From: CAZGAQ01 sp964523405
Lineage (GTDB): Bacteria > Planctomycetota > Phycisphaerae > UBA1845 > Fen-1342
Assembly: GCA_964523405.1 (NCBI GenBank)
Contig: CAZGAQ010000037.1
Span: 1-56,711 of the forward strand
Direction of reading: 5' to 3'
Length of the DNA: 56,711 nt
Below, one piece after another: positions 46,720 through 54,787 of the stretch (the stretch's first letter is position 1; each line of letters opens with the position of its first letter). The translations under genes and the position numbers were made by a program. The notes beneath the pieces were generated by a model. It was not told the DNA's origin and did not search any database. It was given only the letters and a program-made list of their open reading frames with translations.

Positions 46720-47601
46720 ATGCTGCCGCCCCGCGACTGGCTATACCGCATTTGGCTCGCGCCGCAGGAATTCTCTCATTTCGACGACCCCGCCGCTTGG
46801 CATGCCGCCCTTCGGGACGCCCGCCGCACCGTCACGAATCACTGGCTCGTCTGGCTGGCTTGGCTGATGCTCTTCCCCGGCGTGATCGCCTGGGGCTTCC
46901 GGGGTGGCCTCGCTCTCGGCCGGTTCTGCCAGCTCGCGCCCGCGCCCGCGACCGCGCTCGCGCTCGCCGGGGGCGCGCTCGCCTTCCTCTTGGTTGTGAA
47001 TATCACCTTCGTGGTCGGCCGCCGTTCCATCCGCCGTAGCCTGCGCGCGTCACTTCGCCGTCGTGGCATCCCCATGTGCGTCGTCTGCGGCTACAACCTC
47101 CGCAACCTGCCCCAGCGCCGCTGCCCGGAGTGCGGTCATGCCTTCGACGCGGAAGGTCGTCCGCGCGACTCCGCCGTTGACGTACCGTGGATCACCCGAG
47201 CCATACATGCCGTCTGGGCTCGCTGGCTCGTGCGCCGCGAGCACGCCGCCTTCCCCGACATCGCTGCTTGGCACGACGCCATGAGCGAGGCCCGTCGCGA
47301 AGGCCGCGGGCACTGGTCGCTCTGGATGCTCATCGCAGCCGTGTTCCCCGGCTACATCGTCTGCGTTTCGGGGCTGTCGCTCGTGTTTCTGCGGTGCGGA
47401 CTGGAGTGGATTGTCCTCGTAAGCGCTTTGATCTACCTCATCTTGTTCACCGTTGTAGCCGTCTACGCTTGGCGCCGCGCGCGACGGAGTCTGTGGCGGC
47501 AATTACGCGCCGCCGGTGTCCCGACATGCGTCTCTTGCGGCTACAGCCTGTGCGGCCTCGATTCGCCGCGCTGCCCGGAATGTGGGGCCACACGCGGGTG
47601 A
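46720..47601 (+). CDS. membrane protein made of two duplicated zinc-ribbon units
   Basis: 293 residues, starting six bases after the gatD stop, so probably cotranscribed. The protein is an internal duplication: each half has a helix rich in AWH and AR (DDPAAWHAALRDARR / DIAAWHDAMSEARREGRG), an HW pair before a membrane helix, a second membrane helix, an RRSLR basic patch, then a zinc ribbon CVVCGYNLRNLPQRRCPECG in the first half and CVSCGYSLCGLDSPRCPECG in the second. The zinc-ribbon signature matches two other genes in the window. A direct repeat of this length within one gene is uncommon for the family. Confidence 0.72.
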   Translation: MLPPRDWLYRIWLAPQEFSHFDDPAAWHAALRDARRTVTNHWLVWLAWLMLFPGVIAWGFRGGLALGRFCQLAPAPATALALAGGALAFLLVVNITFVVGRRSIRRSLRASLRRRGIPMCVVCGYNLRNLPQRRCPECGHAFDAEGRPRDSAVDVPWITRAIHAVWARWLVRREHAAFPDIAAWHDAMSEARREGRGHWSLWMLIAAVFPGYIVCVSGLSLVFLRCGLEWIVLVSALIYLILFTVVAVYAWRRARRSLWRQLRAAGVPTCVSCGYSLCGLDSPRCPECGATRG

Positions 47602-47610
47602 CACAAAGAA

Positions 47611-47653
47611 GCCATCAGCCGGAGCCGCGCGAACACGTACTCCGGCTGACGGC
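47611..47653. terminator. hairpin between convergent genes
   Basis: GCCATCAGCCGGAG (47611-47624) pairs with CTCCGGCTGACGGC (47640-47653) with one mismatch over a 15-base loop. It lies between the stops of the duplicated zinc-ribbon gene and the metzincin-like gene. No T-run. The right arm merges into the GGCTGAC heptamer tract. Confidence 0.6.
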
Positions 47654-47675
47654 TGACGGCTGATAGCTGACGGCT
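47644..47675. repeat. GGCTGAC heptamer tandem repeat
   Basis: Four and a half units of GGCTGAC, the third as GGCTGAT and the fourth as AGCTGAC. The reverse complement of the same heptamer (GCCGTCA) forms the in-frame repeat inside ileS at 55430-55460. Confidence 0.75.
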
Positions 47676-47676
47676 C

Positions 47677-50661
47677 CTACGGACACGTCGTGTTCATCAG
47701 CGCGATGAACGGATCGATGTCGCGCCAGTTCACGTGCCCGTCGCCGCTGCAGTCCAGGTTCGCGATGGTGCAACTCGGTCCGGGCGCCGGGAACAAAGCG
47801 CTCCAGGCGGACTGATTGTCGTTCTGCGCGGCGATCAGGTAGTCGATGTCGCGCCAGTTGACGTTGCCGTCGCAGTTGCCGTCGCCCACGCACACCGGCG
47901 GCGTCGGTTGCGGGTCGAACCGGATGCCGTCGAGCCACAGCGTGAAGCCCGCGCCCCACGTGTCGGCGTGCAGTTCGAAGTAGTTGATCTTCGTCAGACT
48001 GGGCATGCCGAACGTCGACCGCTGCCACGTCGCGTCGCCCGGGATCGGCACCACGAACTCGCGCCACTGGCCGATGGCTTCGTTGAGGATGTCCCCCGTC
48101 GGGTGCCACTCGAAGTAGCCGTCCTGGTAGCTGCCCAGCCGCACCCATGGGCTGCCATTCTGGAAGCCGCCGTTGGGGTTCTCGGCGTAAGCCCAGAAGC
48201 GGATGTAGTTCACGCCGCTGAGGTTCCACTTGGCGAGGATGCCGTAGGGGTAGCGGACGTAGTTGTCGTAGCCGCCCGTAAACACACCCTTCACGGACGC
48301 CGCGCCGTTATGAACGCGCGTCGTGTCGTTCGACAGGGTGATCGTGCCGTCCTGCGCCCAGCTCGTCCAGTTGGCGGCATTCTGCTCCGCGAGGTCCACG
48401 GGCGGAACGTTCTGGACCGCGCCGCCAATCGCGACCTGCTTGTCGAACCGCGCCACCGTCGTCTGCCCCTGCCAGTACGCCACGTTCACATCGCAGATGT
48501 CGAGCCAGGCGTAATCCACGAACTCGTCATACTCGATCTTGAAGTGCAGCACACCGTTCGTGCCGACCACGGCCAGGTACCCAAACGGGTTTGGCTGCAG
48601 CACGTCGCCCCCGAACGTCGGCGGCACCATGCCGCTGTCGATCGGCACGTTCGGCAGCGTCCACTCTCCGGCCGCATCGGTCGTGCCCTGGGCCTTGATC
48701 TGCGTGGAGACCACGTGGCCCAGGCCCTCGAAGTCGCCGACCTGGTACATCTTGATGGTCGCGCCCGGCAGCGGCTGCCCGTTGAAGTCGAGGATCCGCA
48801 ACTTGATGGTCTGCGGCAGGTGATACATGTACTGGCCGTAATAGCCGTGCACGATGTCCGCCCACTGGGTCATGCCCAGGGCGCTCTCATCGGAGTAGAA
48901 CGGCGAACAGCCATGCATCAGGCACGGCCGCGCGGTGTAGCCCATTGTCGAGACGAGATTCGCCTCCGAAGAGATGTCGAGCTGGTAGATGTCGACCAGC
49001 CCGAGCTGGTGGGACATTTCATGGCACAGGCCGTAGTCGATATCGACGGCGGCGTGGTAGTAGCCCGGCGCGCGCGGGTCGCCCCACTGGGTGCCGTAGT
49101 ACCGGAAGGGGAAGATGCCGAAGGGCATGCGGTCGACGTCCGGATCGGGATCGGCGTCATTGATGACCTCGAGCAGATCGTAGTGGACGCGCTTCGTGCT
49201 GCCGGCCGCGATGAACATGTCGTTCATCTCGTCGGCGTGGCGCTGCAGCCAGTCAACCATGTCGCCGGTGACGGCCAGGGGGTACGCCGGCGTGCTCTTC
49301 TCGCGGAAATCCTCGGCGAAGCCGGCGTCGACGTAGGTCAGGAAGGGGGCCGACTTCGTCCAGATGCGGCGCTCATTGTTGGTTGCGGTGGCGTCCGCCA
49401 GGTTCAGCGTGAACTTGATCTCGTGCCAGACGTTGTCCCAGACGTTGGCGTAGGTGAAGGTCGTGGTCGCGCCCGGTGCGAGCGTTACCGATTGGGACGG
49501 CGTGGTGACCGCCGCATTGTCCACGCGCCAGGTGCCGCCCAGCGTGCCGCTCCAGGTGTTGGTCCCGCGGTTGCGGACGGTGGCGGTATAGGTCACGGTG
49601 TCGCCGAGATTCGGCCAACGCGGCGTGAACTCATCCTGACCGTTCCCCAGCCCTGTCGCGGACGTGAAGAAGTACGGTCCAAACCCGCTCGGCTCGGTCA
49701 CCCAGAAGCCCGAGTATTCGGGGGCGTAGCGCGGATAGCGCGGCGTGCGGGAGATGTACGTGACCTGCAGATCCGTCTCGTCGCGCGGCGTGCGCGGTCC
49801 GACCGGTTCCACCTGATTCGTCTCCCCGCCGCCGGTGAACTGCGCCGTGACGGCGTAGTAGTAATGCGTGCCGTTCAGCGGCGTGTTGTCGGTGTAGGTC
49901 GTGTGGTTGATGCCCGTCACGGTGGCCAAAGGCGTCAGGCCGATGGTACTCGTGAAGGGAGTGGTCGCGCGGTAGATGGCGTAGCGGGCGAACTGCCCGA
50001 TGATGTCGTTGTAGGGTTTCCAATTCAGGGCAACTTGGTGGTTGCCGGCGATGGCCACGACGCGCTCGGGCGGGGCGGGGGCGACGTCGAACGTGAGGCC
50101 GTCGAACCACAGCGTGAAGTTGCAGCCCCAGGTATCCGCGTAGATCCGGATAAAGTTGATATTGTTCAGCGCCGGGGAGCCGCTGATCGTGGTGGTCCAC
50201 GTCGCGTTGCCGTTGACGGGCACGCTGACGTACACCCAGTCGCTGAGGGCCTCGCCCGCATAGTCGCGGTTGGCGAAGCACTCGTAGTAATCGGTTTCGC
50301 TGGTGCAGAAGCGCACCCACGGACTGGGGCCCTGGAATGCGCCGTTCTCGTTCGTGGCACGGAGCCAGAAGGCGATGCCGCCGCTGCCGGCGGCCGGCAA
50401 GTCCCAGGCGGCATCCTGGGCCGGGGGCGTGGTCAGCCAGGTGGTGAAGCAGCCGGTGGTGTCGAAGCGGAGCGAGTATTCGCCAACGCGGACGGCGCTG
50501 AGGTCGTCGTCCACGCTGGCCAGCGCCTCATCCGCGTGGGCCGACCATTGGGCGGCGACGCCTTCGGTGAGCACGTCTGCCGTCGGAAGCGGATCGGCCG
50601 CGGCAGTTGCGCACAGCACGCAGATCCCGATTCCCGCCAATCCGGTCCAGTGTGCCTTCAT
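47677..50661 (-). CDS. large secreted metzincin-like protein with duplicated carbohydrate-binding-like domains and dockerin-like tail
   Basis: 994 residues from the ATG at 50661 (AAGGAGA upstream). A signal peptide precedes: a beta-sandwich (about 50-210) ending with a WGCNFTLWFDGLTF motif, a fibronectin III-like domain (about 215-300), a CARDB-like segment with NLGDTVTYTATVRNRG, then a catalytic region whose zinc motif is HEMSHQLGLVD (His547, Glu548, His551, Gly554, Asp557), with a Met-turn candidate at Met573 in LVSTMGYTA. This is the HExxHxxGxxD metzincin signature. A second beta-sandwich copies the first (WGAGFTLWLDGIRF). The end is two EF-hand units (GDGNCDGNVNWRDIDYLI and NLDCSGDGHVNWRDID). 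It is probably a secreted protease acting on an extracellular protein or glycan-linked target. Confidence 0.78.
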   Translation of the reverse strand: MKAHWTGLAGIGICVLCATAAADPLPTADVLTEGVAAQWSAHADEALASVDDDLSAVRVGEYSLRFDTTGCFTTWLTTPPAQDAAWDLPAAGSGGIAFWLRATNENGAFQGPSPWVRFCTSETDYYECFANRDYAGEALSDWVYVSVPVNGNATWTTTISGSPALNNINFIRIYADTWGCNFTLWFDGLTFDVAPAPPERVVAIAGNHQVALNWKPYNDIIGQFARYAIYRATTPFTSTIGLTPLATVTGINHTTYTDNTPLNGTHYYYAVTAQFTGGGETNQVEPVGPRTPRDETDLQVTYISRTPRYPRYAPEYSGFWVTEPSGFGPYFFTSATGLGNGQDEFTPRWPNLGDTVTYTATVRNRGTNTWSGTLGGTWRVDNAAVTTPSQSVTLAPGATTTFTYANVWDNVWHEIKFTLNLADATATNNERRIWTKSAPFLTYVDAGFAEDFREKSTPAYPLAVTGDMVDWLQRHADEMNDMFIAAGSTKRVHYDLLEVINDADPDPDVDRMPFGIFPFRYYGTQWGDPRAPGYYHAAVDIDYGLCHEMSHQLGLVDIYQLDISSEANLVSTMGYTARPCLMHGCSPFYSDESALGMTQWADIVHGYYGQYMYHLPQTIKLRILDFNGQPLPGATIKMYQVGDFEGLGHVVSTQIKAQGTTDAAGEWTLPNVPIDSGMVPPTFGGDVLQPNPFGYLAVVGTNGVLHFKIEYDEFVDYAWLDICDVNVAYWQGQTTVARFDKQVAIGGAVQNVPPVDLAEQNAANWTSWAQDGTITLSNDTTRVHNGAASVKGVFTGGYDNYVRYPYGILAKWNLSGVNYIRFWAYAENPNGGFQNGSPWVRLGSYQDGYFEWHPTGDILNEAIGQWREFVVPIPGDATWQRSTFGMPSLTKINYFELHADTWGAGFTLWLDGIRFDPQPTPPVCVGDGNCDGNVNWRDIDYLIAAQNDNQSAWSALFPAPGPSCTIANLDCSGDGHVNWRDIDPFIALMNTTCP

Positions 50662-50862
50662 GAGTAGCGTCTCCTTCTTCCTTCCCGTCCCTCCGTGGGC
50701 GTAGTGGAGCATGCTCGGGGCGCTACCGGGAGGTCGGCAGTCACCGCGGACATGCTCGTATTGTAACGGCGCGGGCCCGCACTCCGTGCTTCCGACGATG
50801 CGGGAAATCCGCGGCGCGGCCAGGTGGAGGCGTTATGGGACGTGGTCCGTACGCCGGGGGCG

Positions 50863-51993
50863 CTAGCGGGCTTCGGCGGCGCGCTGCTCGAGCTTGGGCA
50901 GTTGCTCGCGCAGCACCTGGGCCTGTGGGGAGTCGGGGTAGTCCGCGATCACTTGGCGCGCGCGGCGCAGCGCGTCGGCATAGCGCTGGTCGCGGATGAG
51001 GTCGCGAATCTCGGCTTCGAGCTGCTGGCGGACCTGGATCTCCGAGTTCGCGCGGAGCGTCGGCAACTGGAGCCGCAGATCGTGTGTCTCCGCCGAGTTC
51101 GGATACTTCTGGATCACTTCCTGCACCCAGCGCAGCGCTTCGGTCCAGTTGTGCTGGTCGGTGGCCGCCTGGGCGCGCGACATCAGGCGGGCCCGCTCCT
51201 CGGCGATGGCTTTGTCCTGGCCCATCGTGACGCGTCGGGCGAGCTCGCCCACGCGCTCCGAATTGGGATGCCGCCGCTGCAGGTCGCGGACCACTTCCGC
51301 GGCGCGGTCCCAGGCCGCCAAGGCAGCGAGGTCATTGATCTCCCGGGTGGCGGTTTCGATGTCGTGGGCCTCGAACTTGGCGCGAGCCTGCTCGACCTGC
51401 TCGTCGAGGGCATCCCAGTTGGACAGCGAGGGGAAGCGCAGCCGGGCGCGCTGGACGCGGGCACGGGCGTCCTGCCAGTTGTGCTCGCGCAGCAACGCCG
51501 GGACGTCCAGCTCGAGCTGCTTCGCCAGCGCCGCGCTCTCCGCGCGTGCCCGCATGTTGCGCTCGTGTTCGCTCAGCAGAGCGATGTCACGCAATTCGCG
51601 CGTGGCCTGCACCAGATGTTGCAGGAGTTCGGCCTGCTCATTGCCGCCGGCCTGGTCTACTCGCGGGCGCGGGATGGCATAGCCGTACGTGGTGGCATTG
51701 CCGGCATTGCGCGGCTGGTCAGCCAGATCGGACAGCCGTCGCAGTATCTGCGCCGCGCCCCACAGCAACAGGGCCAGGGCGCCCGCCGCCAGGGCGGCCA
51801 GCACCAAACCCGTGCCCCAGGCCACGCGGTGGGCCGCGGGCAGCGACAGCTGCGGCAGCGACCAGAACCCGACGATCAGCCACACGACGGTTGCCAGGGC
51901 GAGCAGCGCCGCGCCGACGCACATGGCCGTGGCCGCCAACGACCCGGGGTTCAACTCACCACGTTCGTCCTGCTGCTCTCGGAACTCTGCCAT
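50863..51993 (-). CDS. membrane-anchored TPR-like/coiled-coil protein
   Basis: 376 residues from the ATG at 51993 with GGAGGTC upstream. Two membrane helices at the N-terminus (MCVGAALLALATVVWLIVGF and TGLVLAALAAGALALLLWGA) are followed by a long soluble helical part with TPR-like helix pairs: AALAAWDRAAEVVRDLQRRH, NWTEALRWVQEVIQKYPNSA and RYADALRRARQVIADYPDS. The sequence is Arg/Glu/Ala-rich and probably forms a scaffold on the cytoplasmic face or in the periplasm. It lies downstream of the metzincin-like gene start on the same strand but with a 200-base gap. No specific role can be given. Confidence 0.72.
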   Translation of the reverse strand: MAEFREQQDERGELNPGSLAATAMCVGAALLALATVVWLIVGFWSLPQLSLPAAHRVAWGTGLVLAALAAGALALLLWGAAQILRRLSDLADQPRNAGNATTYGYAIPRPRVDQAGGNEQAELLQHLVQATRELRDIALLSEHERNMRARAESAALAKQLELDVPALLREHNWQDARARVQRARLRFPSLSNWDALDEQVEQARAKFEAHDIETATREINDLAALAAWDRAAEVVRDLQRRHPNSERVGELARRVTMGQDKAIAEERARLMSRAQAATDQHNWTEALRWVQEVIQKYPNSAETHDLRLQLPTLRANSEIQVRQQLEAEIRDLIRDQRYADALRRARQVIADYPDSPQAQVLREQLPKLEQRAAEAR

Positions 51994-52043
51994 GGCCGAC
52001 CTCCATATCGCTTACCTATTATCTCGGCCGGTCGGGCGCTTGG

Positions 52044-53153
52044 CTATACCGCGCTGCGGAGCGCGTCGGAATCCACCTTGCGGGTGGACTTGCGGGCTTT
52101 CACCCGCATGACCCGGCGGACGTAGCGCTTGCCCTCAGTGGTGACGTGGTTGCGGGCCTTGAAGGGCTGATCGTTGGGCAGCTTCGGCAGCGTCAGCGCC
52201 GTGCGACAACGTTCGAACTCCGCGCGGATGTCCGCCAACTGGTACGAATACCCGGTCCGCTCCTTCAGCGAAGCCGCGATCACCTTCAGGGCCACGTCAT
52301 TCGGTAGCAGATTGATCAGGTTGACCTTCGTCTCCCGGTAGAGTTGCAGCAGCATGTCCGTGTGGAACTGCGGCCACGTGTCGCCGTTGGGTTTCACCTG
52401 CAGCTCGCATTTCACTTGCGCCAGGCGTTGGCGTGTGTGCTCGGCGTAGTGCTCCGACAGGTCGATGCCGATGTATTTGCGGCCCAGACGCTTGGCCGCC
52501 ACCGCCGTCGTGCCGCTGCCGACGAACGGGTCCAGCACGATCTCGCCGGGGTTGCTGCTGGCCATCACGATCCGCTGCAACAGGGCCTCCGGCATCTGGC
52601 AGCCATGGAAGCCGGCGCGTTCCTTGAAGGTGCCGCACACGCGGGGAAACTCGTCCCACACGTCGTCGGGCAGCCGCCCCTTGGAGTTGGCCCGCAAGTC
52701 CTGGTACTCGGTGTGCCGAGCGCTGGGGAACCGCAGCAGGTGCTCGTTGAACGTGAAGGTCTTGGCGTCCTTCGTGAAGTAGAAGATGTGCGTGTGGGCG
52801 CGGCTGAATTTCGCCTTCATGTTCTGGCCGAACGTATACCGCCAGATGATCCAGTTGCGCAAGTGCAGCCCCAATTCGCGGCCGATGACCCGGATGTCGG
52901 CGGCGAAGTCATCCCCGATCGCGATGTAGAACGAACCGGTGGGCTTCAGGACGCGCGTGCAGGCGGCCATCCAGTCCCGCGACCACGCGACGTACTTCTC
53001 ATTGGGCATGTCGTCGCGGTAGCTGTCGTAGACGTAGCCGATGTTGAAGGGGGGGTCGGCGAAGACGAGGTCGACGCAGCCCTCCGGCCACGTGCCCAGC
53101 AGCTTGATCGAGTCACCACAATATGTAGTGTCCGTCGTAGGCTTGTTGCCCAT
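52044..53153 (-). CDS. orphan beta-class DNA adenine methyltransferase
   Basis: 369 residues from the ATG at 53153, which has GGAG nine bases upstream; a long N-terminal frame extension is rejected. Motif IV DPPF lies at residues 33-36 and motif I FVGSGTT at 210-216, so motif IV precedes motif I: the beta class of N6-adenine or N4-cytosine methyltransferases. Cofactor-binding and target-binding regions are complete (ADPPFNIGYVYDSY; NPGEIVLDPFVGSGTT; GRKYIGIDLSEHYAEHTRQR). No restriction endonuclease is adjacent, so it is an orphan, perhaps epigenetic like CcrM. The final segment is rich in Lys and Arg. The recognition sequence is unknown. Confidence 0.85.
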   Translation of the reverse strand: MGNKPTTDTTYCGDSIKLLGTWPEGCVDLVFADPPFNIGYVYDSYRDDMPNEKYVAWSRDWMAACTRVLKPTGSFYIAIGDDFAADIRVIGRELGLHLRNWIIWRYTFGQNMKAKFSRAHTHIFYFTKDAKTFTFNEHLLRFPSARHTEYQDLRANSKGRLPDDVWDEFPRVCGTFKERAGFHGCQMPEALLQRIVMASSNPGEIVLDPFVGSGTTAVAAKRLGRKYIGIDLSEHYAEHTRQRLAQVKCELQVKPNGDTWPQFHTDMLLQLYRETKVNLINLLPNDVALKVIAASLKERTGYSYQLADIRAEFERCRTALTLPKLPNDQPFKARNHVTTEGKRYVRRVMRVKARKSTRKVDSDALRSAV

Positions 53154-53239
53154 GATGTCGTGCTCCATTCCATGGGTATTGTGGCAATTGGTGCGGCCGG
53201 GTGCAACCGGACTTGGGGCGAGGCTGTTGTCGTGCGCGC

Positions 53240-53737
53240 TCACGAATTCTTCACTGGGAATAGCGTATCGTGGACGCGCCGGATTTTCTGCCAGTGCGTG
53301 CCCTCCCAGAAGACCTGGTGGCACGCCCGACAGCGATAGAAGTCCTGTCCCCAGATGAGGCTGCGCGCCGGGACGACGTCGGCCACGTCCGCCCGAGTCA
53401 CCGCCTCGAGCTCGCCGTTGCAGGCCGTGCAACGCGGGGCGCCCGGCGTGAGCTGCAACTCGCGGACCGTGTACTGGACCTGTTCAAGCAGCTTCAACCC
53501 TACGGGGAGGCGCAGACCGCGGATCTGGCCGGTCGCCAGCGGGCGGCGGTCGAAGAGGGGGCCGTCAGACGAAACGACGAGCCGGCCCTCCGCCAGGGCA
53601 TGCTGCACGAGGTCGCCGTCGTCGATGCCCGGCGTGTAGCTGGTATCGACGCCGAAGACACGCAGCCAACGAGCGAGGCCGCCGCACATGGCGTCGCAGG
53701 CGATGCGCAGGCCGGCTGTCGGAGATGGCTCGGGCAT
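53240..53737 (-). CDS. Mut7-C RNase/zinc-ribbon protein
   Basis: 165 residues. The N-terminal part is the PIN-like Mut7-C domain (RIACDAMCGGLARWLRVFGV, GIDDGDLVQHALAEGRLVVS, and an acidic DDGD cluster); the C-terminus carries CTACNGELEAV and CRACHQVFWEG as a zinc ribbon. Members are predicted RNases or RNA-binding proteins involved in RNA or toxin-antitoxin-like roles; none is known to be essential. No partner gene is adjacent. The ATG at 53737 lacks a strong ribosome site, but the family alignment begins with it. Confidence 0.8.
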   Translation of the reverse strand: MPEPSPTAGLRIACDAMCGGLARWLRVFGVDTSYTPGIDDGDLVQHALAEGRLVVSSDGPLFDRRPLATGQIRGLRLPVGLKLLEQVQYTVRELQLTPGAPRCTACNGELEAVTRADVADVVPARSLIWGQDFYRCRACHQVFWEGTHWQKIRRVHDTLFPVKNS

Positions 53738-53828
53738 GGGGGTATTCTACTCCGCCAGCGGGTGCCGCGCCACGCGCGGGTGCATAGCGGACCAGGCTGG
53801 TGCGCCCCGCGGGGGGTCCCCGGCGCGC

Positions 53829-54428
53829 CTATCGCCGGCGCAGCAGCAGGATCATCAGCAGACCCAAGACGAGCGTCGCCGGCTCGGGTACGTACTCGAT
53901 CGCGAGCTGGGGGTAGCCGTTGCCGGCGGTGTAGCCGGTCGAGCCGCTGGCGACGAGCTGGTGGGCCATGACGCCGAGCCAGTTGTGGCCGGCGGCGAGG
54001 ACGGACTCGATATAGGCCGCATCGAGTGCGACGGTCCGTGTGCCCAAGCTGGAAATTGCGCCGGTTCGCCCGATGTCGTTCAGCGGCACGGTGACGTCGG
54101 CGACCGACAGGTTGCCGTCGCCGATGTAGCCGTTCAACTGCACGTTCGCCAGCGGCGGGTTGTTGTAGAAGTAGATGTTGATCTGGAGCGAGGCGGAGAG
54201 CACGTCCGCCGTATCCGGGATGCCGGCCAGCGAGTACTCCAGGAGGCCGCGGCGCTGCACGGAGGTGAACTGGGAGATGCCGACGCCGAAAGTGCCGCTA
54301 CTCGACGTGACAACCCAGCCGGAGCCGGTGTTCTCGGCCTTGGCGGCGAGGGAGTCAATGACGATCTGCGTGGCGAACGTAGCCGAAGTGAACGGCAGCA
54401 CGATGAGCAGTGTGATCGCGCGCAGCAT
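53829..54428 (-). CDS. PEP-CTERM sorting domain protein
   Basis: 199 residues from the ATG at 54428 with AGGAGG upstream. The signal peptide is followed by an extracellular beta-rich domain (DNA-type strands such as SLQINIYFYNNPPLANVQLN and TVALDAAYIESVLAAGHNWL) and the sorting tail VPEPATLVLGLLMILLLRRR: VPEP motif, membrane helix, basic end. Exosortase cleaves such tails and links the protein to the exterior. No exosortase gene lies in the window. The ligand or function is not recognisable. Confidence 0.85.
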   Translation of the reverse strand: MLRAITLLIVLPFTSATFATQIVIDSLAAKAENTGSGWVVTSSSGTFGVGISQFTSVQRRGLLEYSLAGIPDTADVLSASLQINIYFYNNPPLANVQLNGYIGDGNLSVADVTVPLNDIGRTGAISSLGTRTVALDAAYIESVLAAGHNWLGVMAHQLVASGSTGYTAGNGYPQLAIEYVPEPATLVLGLLMILLLRRR

Positions 54429-54787
54429 GAGAACCTCCTGTGACCAGCGATTGACGAAATGACCGGACGGAGTCGGACCCTTCCTATTGGGGTCTAGGAC
54501 GCGGTGGCGCGTTAAGTCAATCGCCTGTCCAGGTGAATCTCGACGTTGGCCACGGGTCGACGCGCGTGTTCTCGCGCGCCGGGTATCGTGGCGGCAGTTA
54601 CCGCGGGGGCCAGTGGGTGCCGTCTTGGGACGCCGATGGTCAGAGTGCTGGGGGTTGAGCCAACTCCGGCGCTGCGGCTTCCACCCGGGGCCGCGCGGCG
54701 CCGGCTTTATGCTGGCGAGGGGCGGCGGCGGGGGCTATCCTACAGGTTTTCGTACGATTCCGGCCGCCCCGGTGCGCGGAGGTTGCG
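54429..54787. other. intergenic stretch upstream of ileS and the PEP-CTERM gene
   Basis: About 360 bases between divergent genes. TATCCT at 54736-54741 is a weak candidate -10 for ileS, followed by GGAGG just before its ATG. No gene is supported; open frames here are Arg/Gly-rich. Confidence 0.45.

Noticed and set aside
47734..50667. 977-codon + strand frame opposite the metzincin-like gene
   Set aside because: Composed of Val/Arg/Ala/Gly/Asp runs typical of the antisense of high-GC genes, while the - strand shows domains, a zinc motif and dockerin-like ends.
52044..53432. Longer N-terminus for the DNA methyltransferase up to 53432
   Set aside because: It overlaps the Mut7-C gene end and lacks motifs; ATG 53153 has GGAG at a normal distance.
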